Positions 32,325 through 43,100 of a stretch of DNA of 64,000 nt are shown one piece after another. The number at the start of each line of letters is the position of its first letter. The first letter of the stretch is position 1. The stretch comes from Phycisphaerales bacterium (GTDB lineage Bacteria > Planctomycetota > Phycisphaerae > Phycisphaerales > UBA1924): assembly GCA_905339235.1 (NCBI GenBank), contig CAJPFG010000018.1, positions 1-64,000 of the forward strand, in the 5' to 3' direction. Position numbers and translations under genes: made by a program. The notes below the pieces were generated by a model that searched no databases, was not told the origin of the DNA, and saw nothing but the letters and a program-made list of their open reading frames with translations.

Positions 32325-33995
32325 ATGCTCCTGACCGCGCTGATTCTGATGCCGCTGCTGTTCGCGGGGATCGTGGCGTTCGCACCCGCGAGGAACGCCC
32401 GCGGGATGGCGCTGCTGGGAACGACCCTCGCGCTGGCGCTGGGCGCGTTCGTGTGCTCTCAGTTTGACTGGGGGTATGCCGACAAGCATCAGTTTGGCGC
32501 CGCGGAGCCTTTTGTATGGTTCCCCGCCCTGGGCCTGAATCTCTCCCTGGGCGTGGATTCGGTCGCGCTGATGCTGGTGCTGTTGACCGTGCTGCTGGGG
32601 CCGATCTGCGTGCTCTGCTCGTGGACGGCGATCACCCAGCGCGTGCGGACGTACTACTCGTGGCTGCTGGTGCTGCAGGCAGCGATGACCGGCGTGTTCT
32701 GCGCCCGCGACGTGATCTTCTTCTACATCTGCTTCGAGTTCACGCTGATCCCTATGTTCATCCTGATCAGTCTGTACGGCTCGACCAACCGCCGCAAGGC
32801 CGCGATCAAGTTCTTCCTGTTCACCTTCACCGGCTCGGTGATCGCGCTCGCCGGTCTGATCTACGTGGCGTGGTACGCGACGACCACCAGCGGCGGAAGG
32901 TTCCAGGGCTGGACGTTCGACATCGGCGCGCTCGAGTCGGCGGCCCGGACCATGTCGCTGCGTCAGCAGTCGATCGTACTGCTGGCGCTCATGGCCGGCT
33001 TCGCGGTCAAGGTCCCGCTCTTCCCGGTGCATACCTGGCTGCCCCTGGCGCACACGGAAGCCCCGACCGCGGGCAGCGTGATCCTGGCAGGTGTCCTGCT
33101 CAAACTCGGCACGTACGCCCTCTACCGGTTCGTGCTGCCTTTCGTGCCGGAGGCGGTGGTGGAGTACGCGCCGTTCATCGGGGTGTTGTGCATCATCGGG
33201 ATCCTCTACGGCGGGCTGATCTGCTGGGTGCAGACCGACGTGAAGAAACTCGTGGCGTACTCGTCGGTGGCGCACCTGGGCTTCTGCGTGCTCGGGCTGT
33301 TCGCGCTGAACAACACGGGCATAACCGGCTCGATCCTGTACATGATCAACCACGGCCTTTCGACGGGGGCCCTCTTCCTGCTGATCGGCATGGTGTACGA
33401 GCGGTACCACACCCGCTCGATGAAGGAACTGGGCGGCCTGGCTTCGAAGATGCCGGTGTGGGCGACCTTTATGGTCTTCTTCACCATGGCGAGCGTGGGC
33501 CTGCCGGGCCTCAACGGCTTCGTCAGTGAGTTTTTGTGCCTGCTGGGCGCGTTCCAGGCGAGCAGCGCCTGGGGCTCGGGGCTCTGGGGTTCGCTGGGCC
33601 TTCAGCCGGGCGCGACGCCCGGGGACTACGGCCCGTGGTTCGCGGCCGTTGCCGGCGTGGGCATGATCGTGGCCGCGATGTACCTCCTGTACATGGTCGG
33701 GCGCATGGTCTGGGGGCCGCTGGTAGAGCCCCGGAGTCACGCCCATCACGCGCACGGCGCCGAAGATCCCAATGCGCTCCCGCGAGACCTTACCCCGCGT
33801 GAGATCGGGCTCCTGATTCCCATCGCGGCGCTGTGCATCGGGCTGGGCATCTATCCCAAGCCGGTGCTCGACGCCCTGCAGCCCCCGGTCAGCCGCACGA
33901 TCGCGCACTACGAACAACTCCGCAACTCGCCGCGGCTGACTCCGACGGCCCCCGCCGAGCATGCCTCGGCGCAGGACGGGGAGGGCGCACCATGA
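32325..33995 (+). CDS. nuoM: NADH-quinone oxidoreductase subunit M
   Basis: The 556-residue antiporter-like subunit has the NuoM core (FFYICFEFTLIPMFILI, KVPLFPVHTWLPLAHTEAPT, VAYSSVAHLGFCVLGLF). It is one of the three proton channels of complex I. The ATG follows a GAGAGGAG site by 5 nt. A His-rich loop (SHAHHAHGAED) sits near the C-terminus, echoing the His-rich loop of NuoL. The stop overlaps the nuoN start (ATGA). Confidence 0.95.
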   Translation: MLLTALILMPLLFAGIVAFAPARNARGMALLGTTLALALGAFVCSQFDWGYADKHQFGAAEPFVWFPALGLNLSLGVDSVALMLVLLTVLLGPICVLCSWTAITQRVRTYYSWLLVLQAAMTGVFCARDVIFFYICFEFTLIPMFILISLYGSTNRRKAAIKFFLFTFTGSVIALAGLIYVAWYATTTSGGRFQGWTFDIGALESAARTMSLRQQSIVLLALMAGFAVKVPLFPVHTWLPLAHTEAPTAGSVILAGVLLKLGTYALYRFVLPFVPEAVVEYAPFIGVLCIIGILYGGLICWVQTDVKKLVAYSSVAHLGFCVLGLFALNNTGITGSILYMINHGLSTGALFLLIGMVYERYHTRSMKELGGLASKMPVWATFMVFFTMASVGLPGLNGFVSEFLCLLGAFQASSAWGSGLWGSLGLQPGATPGDYGPWFAAVAGVGMIVAAMYLLYMVGRMVWGPLVEPRSHAHHAHGAEDPNALPRDLTPREIGLLIPIAALCIGLGIYPKPVLDALQPPVSRTIAHYEQLRNSPRLTPTAPAEHASAQDGEGAP

Positions 33996-35737
33996 GCGGC
34001 CGCCTCGCGTTCGTCAATCCGGAGATCGCGCTCTTCGCCGGCACGTGCGTGGTGATGGTGCTCGGGTTGTCTCGCACGTTCCGCACGCGCAAGGCCTCGG
34101 CCTGGGTCGCGGGCGCCGCGATCGTCGTCGCGGGGTTCCTCGCCTGGTTCAGCACGCCCAGTCTTTCCGAGGCCGTCTGCCCGATCACCGGTCACCTCTT
34201 CAGCGAACCGGTGACCGCTTCGCAGGGCCAGATGCTCCTGCCCGAGATGGTGCCTTTCGCGAAGACCATGATCGCGGCGGTGGGGCTGATGCTCCTGCTC
34301 GCTATGGCGGGCACGGTGGACCGGGCCGACGAAGAACGAATCGCGGCCGGACGGGCCACGTTCGATCCACTCCGCAGCAACCGCGCCGAGTTTTACGCGT
34401 TCTTCCTGTTCTCGCTGACCGGGCTCATGCTCACGGCCAGCGCCGACGACCTGATCTGGCTCTTCCTGGCGCTCGAACTCACCAGCCTGCCCACGTACAT
34501 CATGGTCGCGATCTCCACCTCGCGCAACCGCTCGCGAGAGGCCGCGGTCAAGTACTTTTTCCTGGGCGCCCTGGGCGCCGCGGTGTTCCTGTACGGGTTC
34601 ACGCTGATCTACGGCGGCACCGGCAGCACGAATCTGAACGAGATCGCCTCGTCGTTCCGCGAGCACGGCATCAGCACGCTGGCGATGGCGGGGGTGCTGA
34701 TGTCGCTGCTGGGCCTGGCGTTCAAGATCGCGGCGGTCCCGATGCACTACTACACGCCGGACGTGTACGAAGGGGCCGCGCCGCAGGTTTCGGGGTTCCT
34801 GGCGTTCGTGCCCAAGGCGGCGGGTTTCATCGCGATCCTGCTCCTCACCGCTGCGGTGGGGTGGGAGTACGCCGGCGGGGCGGTGGGCGTCAACTCGCTG
34901 ATGGCGTCGGACGCACCCGAGGCCCTGCGGCAGGTCGCCGGCGGGAAGCAACTGCCGGAAGTTCTTCGGCTGACGCTGTGGGTTATGGCGGCGCTCACGA
35001 TGACGGTGGGCAACGTGCTCGCGGTGCTGCAGACCAGCGTGAAGCGGATTCTCGCCTATTCCTCGATCGCGCACTCGGGGTACATGCTCGTGGGCGTCAT
35101 CGCCGGGCCCGTGGGCGACACGTTCACGCGCAACGGCGTCGCGGCCGTGCTCTTCTATCTGCTCGCCTACGGCGTTACGAGCGCCGGCACCTTCGCGGTG
35201 CTCGCGGCCCTGGAGCGCTCGCGGGATCGTTCCGGCGAACCCGGCGAGGTCGAGCACCTCCACGACATCCGGGGCCTGTGCGCCTCGCACCCGGCATTGG
35301 GCTGGGCGTTTGTGATCTGCAATCTGAGCCTGCTGGGCCTGCCGCCGCTGCTGGGTTTCTTCGGGAAACTGCCGCTCTTCACCGCCGGTATCGCCGCGGG
35401 AGAGATTCCGCTGGTTGTCATCCTCGGCGTGAACTCGGCCATAGGAGCGTACTACTACCTGCGGCTGGCGTTCACGCCGTTCCTTGAGAAGCCTGAGGAT
35501 GACGCCGAGCCCGTGGCCGCGGCCCCGTTCCGCTCCCGAGCGGTCGCGGCGGTCGCGTCCGCGGCGGTCGTGCTCGCACTTTCGGCGTTCGGTGGGCGGG
35601 CGATGGTGATGTCGCTGAATGCGGCCAAGTACCGCCCATCCCCGCTTCCCCTCGAGGTGAAGCATGACGTGAACGGTGAACCGGCGGCGCACGACGTCGC
35701 CGGCGTCGAGCGCGCCCCGGACGACTTCCACGAGTAA
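33992..35737 (+). CDS. nuoN: NADH-quinone oxidoreductase subunit N
   Basis: The 581-residue antiporter-like subunit has the NuoN core (LFLALELTSLPTYIMVAIS, AAVKYFFLGALGAAVFLYG, YTPDVYEGAAPQVSGFLAF, ILAYSSIAHSGYMLVG). The ATG at 33992 overlaps the nuoM stop, which decides the start over a longer frame. This completes a nuoJKLMN run. The peripheral-arm genes and nuoA/H/I are not adjacent here; nuoB lies about 15 kb away. Confidence 0.95.
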   Translation: MSGRLAFVNPEIALFAGTCVVMVLGLSRTFRTRKASAWVAGAAIVVAGFLAWFSTPSLSEAVCPITGHLFSEPVTASQGQMLLPEMVPFAKTMIAAVGLMLLLAMAGTVDRADEERIAAGRATFDPLRSNRAEFYAFFLFSLTGLMLTASADDLIWLFLALELTSLPTYIMVAISTSRNRSREAAVKYFFLGALGAAVFLYGFTLIYGGTGSTNLNEIASSFREHGISTLAMAGVLMSLLGLAFKIAAVPMHYYTPDVYEGAAPQVSGFLAFVPKAAGFIAILLLTAAVGWEYAGGAVGVNSLMASDAPEALRQVAGGKQLPEVLRLTLWVMAALTMTVGNVLAVLQTSVKRILAYSSIAHSGYMLVGVIAGPVGDTFTRNGVAAVLFYLLAYGVTSAGTFAVLAALERSRDRSGEPGEVEHLHDIRGLCASHPALGWAFVICNLSLLGLPPLLGFFGKLPLFTAGIAAGEIPLVVILGVNSAIGAYYYLRLAFTPFLEKPEDDAEPVAAAPFRSRAVAAVASAAVVLALSAFGGRAMVMSLNAAKYRPSPLPLEVKHDVNGEPAAHDVAGVERAPDDFHE

Positions 35738-35743
35738 GGACGA

Positions 35744-36568
35744 TCACGCGGGAGAGGGCTCGGCCGCGGGCGCTCGCGCGCTCTTGCGCGGCGCGATCTG
35801 AATCCCCGCTCCGAACAATCCCAGCGCCGCCCACGCACCAAGCCAGGCGATGGGCCCTGCGTGCGGCGCGTATTCCGGCGCGTACATCGACGCGAGTTTC
35901 CATCCGCAGGCCAGCAGCGCCGCCGAACCGACCAGGGCGGTGACGCCAGCGCCGAACGTGCGGGGCGCGGCCGCGCCACCCACGAGCCCCACGAGCGCGC
36001 CCACGAGTACGCCCAGCATCAGCGCTCGCTTCGAATCGGGTGAGACTGATTCCCAGTATGACACCGCCTGATCCTGCGTCGCCGACACCAGCATGCCGGA
36101 CTCGCCGCCGCGTTGAACCAACGCCCGCGCCGCCGACACGGCGCTGGACGCGTTGTCGATTCCGATTGGCGGCTGAGGCACCGGAGGAACCGCTCCGCCC
36201 GCGACCGCCAGGTAGAGCACCCCCGCCAACCCGCCCACGCCTCCGAAAGTCAGGGCGGCGCCCACGGCCATCGCGACACGGAAAAGCGCCAAGGCCGCGG
36301 CCCCGCCGACGATCGCACCGACGGAAGGGATCAGCCACTCCGCGGGAAGTTGAAAAAACGAGAATCCCTGCCATTGGGGAACGATGGTGAGGCCCCCGCC
36401 GACGCCGGCGAGCACACCCGCCAGCACCAGGCCCGGCCGGAGGAGGCGACCGCCCGAGACGAGCAGGACGGCCCCCGCGACGAGCCCTCCGAGGAGCAGG
36501 ATTGGCGCAAGCCATTCCGGCAACGCACTTTGCGCCGACTCCGCCAGCATTGCTGAGGCCACACCCAT
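35744..36568 (-). CDS. Multi-pass membrane protein, unknown function
   Basis: The 274-residue protein has at least seven hydrophobic segments rich in Gly/Ala (for example APILLLGGLVAGAVLLVSGG and MLGVLVGALVGLVGGAAAPR) separated by short loops, and a soluble loop near the middle (GIDNASSAVSAARALVQRGG). It resembles planctomycete membrane proteins of unknown role; no transporter signature is visible. The ATG at 36568 has a GGGAG site 10 nt upstream and is preferred to a frame twice as long. It is convergent with nuoN, 6 bp apart. Confidence 0.6.
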   Translation of the reverse strand: MGVASAMLAESAQSALPEWLAPILLLGGLVAGAVLLVSGGRLLRPGLVLAGVLAGVGGGLTIVPQWQGFSFFQLPAEWLIPSVGAIVGGAAALALFRVAMAVGAALTFGGVGGLAGVLYLAVAGGAVPPVPQPPIGIDNASSAVSAARALVQRGGESGMLVSATQDQAVSYWESVSPDSKRALMLGVLVGALVGLVGGAAAPRTFGAGVTALVGSAALLACGWKLASMYAPEYAPHAGPIAWLGAWAALGLFGAGIQIAPRKSARAPAAEPSPA

Positions 36569-36597
36569 CAGTTTCTCTCCCGCGGTTGGTGGTGACT

Positions 36598-36837
36598 CTA
36601 GTGAGTTCGGATGTTTGGTGCTTGGCTTTCGCGAGTATGCCGATCTTCCCAATCGCGACGGTCCGATTGTGCCGGATGGGTGGGCGTGACGATGAAACCA
36701 GTGACGGAATGGTGCGTACCGCCAAGGACCGCCGCGGCGAGCCGGGGCCGAGCGCCCCAGTTGACCGAACACAATCCGATCAAAAAGCCGATCGGGAATA
36801 GCGTCACGATGAGGATCAGGGACCCGGGAAAAGGCAT
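36598..36837 (-). CDS. Possible small single-pass membrane protein
   Basis: The 79-residue frame starts MPFPGSLILIVTLFPIGFLI, a clear hydrophobic segment, and ends in a polar, Arg/His-rich tail. It lies 29 bp upstream of, and in the same direction as, the multi-pass membrane protein. No family and no good ribosome site, so support is limited to the transmembrane segment and position. Confidence 0.4.
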   Translation of the reverse strand: MPFPGSLILIVTLFPIGFLIGLCSVNWGARPRLAAAVLGGTHHSVTGFIVTPTHPAQSDRRDWEDRHTRESQAPNIRTH

Positions 36838-36885
36838 TGGGATGGCCCGGGTTGTAAGTCGGACGCGGGCGCGGTAGGCTGTAGC

Positions 36886-36933
36886 ATGAGAAGGTCCGCG
36901 GGGTCGGCGAGGTTGACCCCGGGCTCGCTCTGA
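36886..36933 (+). CDS. Leaderless 15-residue mini-ORF (possible leader peptide)
   Basis: MRRSAGSARLTPGSL, starting 5 nt after TAGGCT and ending 12 nt before the 18-bp palindrome. Coding is unproven; its position between a good promoter and a palindrome, upstream of a 9.6-kb gene, is what one expects of a leader peptide. It might also mark only where the transcript starts. Confidence 0.25.
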   Translation: MRRSAGSARLTPGSL

Positions 36934-36945
36934 CGAGGCTCGAGA

Positions 36946-36963
36946 AACCGTCGCGCGACGGTT
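36946..36963. repeat. 18-bp perfect palindrome in the leader
   Basis: AACCGTCGCGCGACGGTT is its own reverse complement. It can be a dimeric repressor site or a hairpin in the RNA (with a minimal loop). Confidence 0.6.
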
Positions 36964-37151
36964 CGCGAAGCCGCCCGGTTCGCACGCCGCAGCGCGGAGC
37001 GACAAGCGGGAGGTCGGAGCACGATTGGACGCACAGTCGCCGGTGGCGGTGAGAGGCCGCGGCCAGCCCGCGTGGTGCGTGCAATCGGGACCGGAGCCAA
37101 GTACCAAAGCGGCGCTCGCGTAGCGGGCGCGCCAGCAAGCAGGAGTTTGAC

Positions 37152-40100
37152 ATGGGTCGCAGCAACAGCCGCGTCGGGACCGGAACCGTTCGTTCGCGTG
37201 ATCGGAAGGCGTCGCTGGCGTCGCGCCTGGCGGCGTGGGCGGGCCTGACGGAACAGGTGAATGCCGAGCCCCTGGAGGCGAGGCAGTTGCTGTTCACGCT
37301 GTCGGTGACGGCGGACGTGGTCGATCCGAACACGGGCATCGGGCAGGTTTCGGCGTGGTGGCAATACTCGATTCCGTACCTGATCACGGACGCCGAGGCG
37401 CAGACTCAAGAGGACACGGTAAGGACGGAGCCGTTCGACGATGAACCGCCGGGCGCGGTGGGAAGCGGCGCATTCTTCGACGCCTCCGCGATCCGGACGT
37501 TGCACGGGATTGCGCCCGCCGGAGACTACTCCATTCAGCCGGGCGGCACGGATGTGAACAATCGGTGGTTGCGCGCGGCCCCAAACTCGTTGGCCGAGTT
37601 TTTCGGCTTCGAGTTCTGGAACGACCCGGACAACCCCGCGTTCAAGATTCAGGCGACGAACTTCTCATTCACGGTATCGCCCGACGTGCAGCCGGGGGAC
37701 ATCACGGGACTGCTCCCGTCGAATATCCGGGCGACGCTCTTCCAGGACAATATCGCGGTCGCATCGTTTACGGGCGCGGCGCTCCAGGCATTGATTACGG
37801 ACCCGGATATTGCGGTCCCGGGCGACTTCAATCCGGCGTTGGGCGTCGGTGTCTTCACATTCACGGCTCCGGCGAATGTCGGGGCCTTCGACACGATCCG
37901 CTTCGAGGTGATCTCGCCGATCGGTGGGATACCGGCGTTCCGGATCGATGACATGGCGTACACGGTTCCCGCGCGGAACAACGCCGCGCTCATCGACTCG
38001 ATCTCGGACTATGGCGCGCGCATCACGCTTACCGGCCCGGTCGGCGCCGCCGTGGTGGTGGCGGACCTCAACGGCGGGGACATGCTCGAGAGGGGTGCGA
38101 CCGGGCTCATCACGGACCTGAATGACGACGGAATTCCGGACCACAACGTCGGCATCGGGAGCATTCGAGTCCTGAACAGCGACTCCCGTACGAGCATCTC
38201 GGTCTGGGGCGGAAAGTGGACGCAAACGACAACGCGGCCCAATGACGCGGATTTCTTCGACGGCGCGAACGCCTTCGTCCTCGCCGATTTCAAGGGCCTG
38301 TACGATGATATGGAGGACGACGGCTTCGGCTTTGTCCTGCGCGACGAGGCCGACCAGATCATCGTTTCAGGTTTGCCCGATGGTCCGGGATCGGTCGTCA
38401 TCGGCTCGCCTTTCCTTCGCGCGCCAAACTCCAATCCGTATGCTCCGGCTGTTCCTGCGGGATTGGTCACGACCGGCTTCACGCGAGCGGATCAGGGTAT
38501 CTTCGTTGATAGCGGCTCCATCGGGAGCGTCGCGATTCACGGCATGGTGTTCGGCTCTTCGCGGTTCGCGGGTTCGGTCGGCCGGCTGAACATCGGACTG
38601 CTCCTCGGGTCAGTTTCCGTCGAGGGCGATCTCGGCTCGCTCATGGTCGGTTCCGACATGGGGCAATGGTCGCCGGACGCCGATTTCGACCCGGATCCCG
38701 ACATTCGCGTGGACCCGAACAACAAGACGGGAACGCAGATCGTCGTCGGCCGGTCGGCCGGGGAAATCGCCGCCGCGGGCCGCGGCTTGGCCGACATCAC
38801 CGTGATCGGCGACCTCAACTCGCCGATCACCCGTCCGGCGCGCGACGTGTACAACTACTCCGAGAAGGAGTATGTCTTCGGCGTGCCGATCGACACCGCA
38901 GAAGTTACGATCATTCGCCAGTTCATGACGAACGGGCTGTGGGTTGAGCGCTCCAACCAGAGCCTCTTCCGTGGGTTTGATCAGGCCGTGATCTTCGGCA
39001 GCACGTGGCTGCGCAACGACACCATCATGGGCGCGGAGTGGATCGGCTCGGTCACTTCGGGAGTTCGGATTCAGGGAGAGTTGTCCGGACGCGACCCGTT
39101 CAATGGCGAGGACACCGACGATGTATTCGCGTTCGCCGTCGATGGCACGCAGGAGATTGTGATCGAGGGCGTGAACGACCTCACGGTCCTTCCGCCGTAC
39201 TACCGGATCGTCGATCAGGACGGGCGGACCTTGGCCGCGCCGGAACTTCCGCCGACGTCGGGACGGTTCGCGGTTTCGCAACTCCGGTGGCAGCCCACCG
39301 GGCCGGGCGTGTACTACCTGGTGGTCACCGATCCCAACAGCAACGACACGGGCGTGGGGCTCACGTCGTACACCTTGAACGTCACCGGCATGGCGTCCAC
39401 GACGCTCGGTGCGTACCGCACCGCGGGAGGATCCGGATTCACCGATTTTGTGAGCGGCGAGGGCAACTCCGTCACCATCCTGTCGGGCAACATCGGTTCG
39501 GTGAGGGTGGGCACCGGGTATGTCGGTGGCGATGGCCAGGAACAGGCCCCCACCGACACGTACAACACCGTGCAGAGCGACGACGACTCGATGTCCTTCC
39601 AGGGCGGCACGTTCACCACTCCCGGAACACTCTTCAACATCACCACCGGCTCGGACATCGGCTTCGGTGTTTCTCCGGGAAGCGTTGTATTCCGTATCGG
39701 CGGCAACCTGGGCACACTCGTCACCGGCCTGTCCCAGGTCGTCGGCGGGGGCCCCGGCGAAGGCGACGTCAGTTTCCTGGACATTTCCGTCGGCGGGCGG
39801 ATCGGCACCGTGGACATCCGCGGCGGAATCGGAATGGATCAGGACGAGACCGGCGATCCCAGGGCCCGGACCGGCATCAACAGCGTGTTCGTCACCACGG
39901 GGACCGCGGGCGGGCCGGGCGACATCGGCATGTTCCGCACGGGGTTCCATGTCGGCGGAGACTGCCTCGACATCCGGACGTCCCCCGGCTCGGTGATCGG
40001 CGCGTTCCTCACAAGCCAGGACGTGTACGACATCTCCGCCGAAACCGACCCCCGGTTCGGCATTTACAACGGTCTCCGAGGCGTGCCCATCCGCACCGGC

Positions 40101-43100
40101 GCCGGCTCCGACGTTCGGTTCGTTGACATGGTCCGAATCGACCTTCAGAACAGCGTGGATGTGCTCCTGCCAATCCTCGGCGATCAGCCGGTGGTCATCA
40201 CCGATGACGGCGGAGCGCAGGTGAGCATCTCGATCGAGGGCGCGGCCCCGGGCGTGCAAGTCGGCACGGTGCGCGTGTTGCCGATCGACGGTTCGCAGGG
40301 CGTTGCGATCGGGCAGATCGAGGCGGACCTGACCGGCGCCCGGATCCTCCGAATCAACTCCATCGCGGCTCCTGGCGGCGGGGGAGGCGGCGGCGGCGGT
40401 GGTCCGCCGCCCACGGGTCCCACGGGCATCGTCGGCATCGGCCGCATCATGATCACCGGCAACGTGGCAGGCGCCGCGGTCGAGATCACCGGATCGGTCG
40501 AAGTCGATATCTATCGGCTCGAGCAGGGCTTCGATACTGGCGGCGGCGGCGGTCCTCCGACGCCCGGCCTTGTCGCGTTCGATCACGTGACCAATCGCAC
40601 CCCGGGCGGCGACATCGTCGCCATGGACGTCGCGTCGCTCGACCGACTCGATGTGGCCGGAAACATCGGATCCACGCAGTGGCCCACGTGGGGGCCGCTC
40701 ATGTATTCGCCGTTCCTGGGCCTGCAGGCCGACCTTTCGGAAGCGGTCCGATCCGCCATCGGCGTCGGGGCAGCCAACGGCGTTGCGTACGACGGAGACT
40801 GGAACGGCAATATCTTCCGGCCGGTAAACGACGACAGCATCGCCGGCGGTAACGCGTATCTCGACGACATCGGCGGCCCGATGGACGGCTGGCTCAACGG
40901 CGTAGTCGTGCGCACCGGAAACGTCTCCGAAGTCCGGGCGGACGGCTCCATCGGCGACGTCATTCTTCAGGGCGGCGGCGCGATCCTCAACCTGGTCAAC
41001 ACCAACGCCGATCGGATCACTCCCATCGGTCAGTTCCACGGCATCGTGGGCACCGTCTTCGCCAGCGATCTGGGCCGCATCGAGATCGGGGACGGTCTGG
41101 CTCACCCCACCGGGCCACTTTCCTCCACGGGCATTATCGCGCTGGACGACATCCAGGAAGTCGTGTCGCAGCAGGCCAGCGGCGTGTCGATCCGCGGCCC
41201 GATCATGGCCAACAACAACATTCCCGTGGACTTGCCCGGGATCAACGCCGACGGGATTCTGTCCGTCGTGCTCAACAACGGCGTGGTGCAGGATGCCTTC
41301 ATCGGCGCCCAGAACATCGACGGATTCTGGACCTCGTTCAACTACGGCGAGGAGAATATTACCACGGGTGATGTCCGCAACGTCCAGTTGACCGGCACCA
41401 ACATGTTCCGCTCAACCGTCCGGGGCGGAAACCTCGGCGATTTCGTGATCACCAACGGGTTCTTCGACGGCTCGGAGATCCTGTTCACGCTCGACGCCGG
41501 GACGATCTCCGCGACGGGCTTCCGAAACTCGACGCTCACCGGCGAGCAGAACGAGGTCCGCCGCAACATCATACTCATCGGCCGGAATCTCCAATCGCTT
41601 ACCGCGGTGAACGACATGACCGACCTGGTCGTGGACGTCGTCGGTTCGGTGCGGGGCTCCATCTCGGCCGTCAACGCCGTGCGGTCATCCTTTGACGTGG
41701 ACAACGAACTGCTGTCGCTCGTTCTGACCAACGACCTGCGGGGGTCGGATATCAACGTCGGTGCGCTGCCTTCCATCGCTGTCACCGGCAACGTGCAGTC
41801 GAGCGCCATCAGCGTGTCGGGTCACCTCGACACGATGACCGTCGGAGGCGGCATCCGAAGCTCGATTATCGAGATCACCGGCGCCGACGGCGCGCTGGGA
41901 GTCATCACCGCCCTCACGGGGATCAGCGGCTCGATCTCGGCCGCGGGGCCGATCGGCACCATCGCGGTCACCGCGGGCGATCTCACCGCGAACATCATCA
42001 CCACCACCTCGCGGGGCAACGTTACCAGCCTTTCCGCCTCGCGCGATGTCGCCATCCAGGCGGACATCTCCGGCTCGCTGGGAACCATCACCGCGGGCCG
42101 GAACATCGGGCGTCAGGCGGATCGCGGCGTTGTGCTCGTACGCGGTGATCTTCAGACCGCGTCGGCTCCCTCCGGCCAGTTGTACGCCGATATCAGGGTC
42201 GGCGGCGCGATCCTCGGCACCGTGACGGTCGGCGGAGCCTCCAACAAGCCGGATGTCAATCTCGTCGGCGGCGGGTCGATCATCGCATTCAAGTCGATCG
42301 GCGGCGTCGTCATCAACGGCGACTTCGACGGCGACATCCTCTCCTACACCGGCGGCATCGCGTCCGTCGCCATCAACAACGGTTCGCTGCTCCCCGGAAA
42401 CACCATCGCCGCCTACGACGGCAACCTCACCAGCGTGGTCATCACCAACGGAAACCTCTACGGGAACATCCACGCCGACTACAACCTCACGCTCCTGCGG
42501 GTCGTCGCCGGCTCCGACGGGGTCTTCGGCGACATCGGCGTCAACCCCGCGTTCTCGTCACTGGTCAGTTACGACGCGAGGCGGAACCAGTTGCCCGTGG
42601 GCGTCGGTCCCAACACCGGCTACCAGGGCGCCCGGGTCAGCGCCGGTTTCAACATCGTCTCCGTCGATGTTTCCAACGGCTCGGTTTTCGAGAGCGCGTT
42701 CGTGGCCGGGCGCGTGATCAACGGGATCACCATCAACGGCTCGGTCGCCAACGATAGTTTCTCGACCGGCACGGGCACGTTCTTTGCCGCGTCCGACACC
42801 ATCGACAACATCGCGATCACCGGGTCCGTCGCGAATGCGGCGTTCCTGGCCGGCACAGTGCAACTCGGGTCCGACGGCCGGCCCGGCGGGGCCGGCATTA
42901 AGGCCGACACCGTCAAGAGCGGCACGATCACCCGCGTGGCGGTCAACGGCAATGTTCGCAACAGCGTCTTCTCCGCGGGAATGGCCGCCGGAGCGGACGG
43001 CCTCTACAACACCGGGGACGACGTCCCCGCCATCGGCCTTTCACGCATCGAGACGCTCCAGATCGGTTCCGTGGGCGTGTCGGTTTCGGCCTACGCCGAC

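Larger units (their letters stand above)
36838..37151 (+). promoter_or_regulatory. Long 5' leader of the giant secreted-protein gene
   Basis: The 314 bp hold a promoter (TTGTAA, 17 nt, TAGGCT at 36875-36880), a leaderless 15-codon mini-ORF, the 18-bp perfect palindrome AACCGTCGCGCGACGGTT (36946-36963) and a CAGGAG ribosome site before the ATG at 37152. If transcription starts near 36886 the untranslated leader is about 266 nt and GC-rich, enough for a structured control element. I recognise no known riboswitch in it. Confidence 0.5.

Noticed and set aside
30032-35731. Long minus-strand open frames opposite nuoL, nuoM and nuoN
   Set aside because: Shadows of strongly conserved complex I genes, rich in His/Arg/Gln, with no motif of their own.
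36598-37387. 547-codon minus-strand frame extending over the start of the giant gene
   Set aside because: Only the part up to 36568 is protein-like; the extension crosses another small frame and the leader of the giant gene and has no ribosome site.
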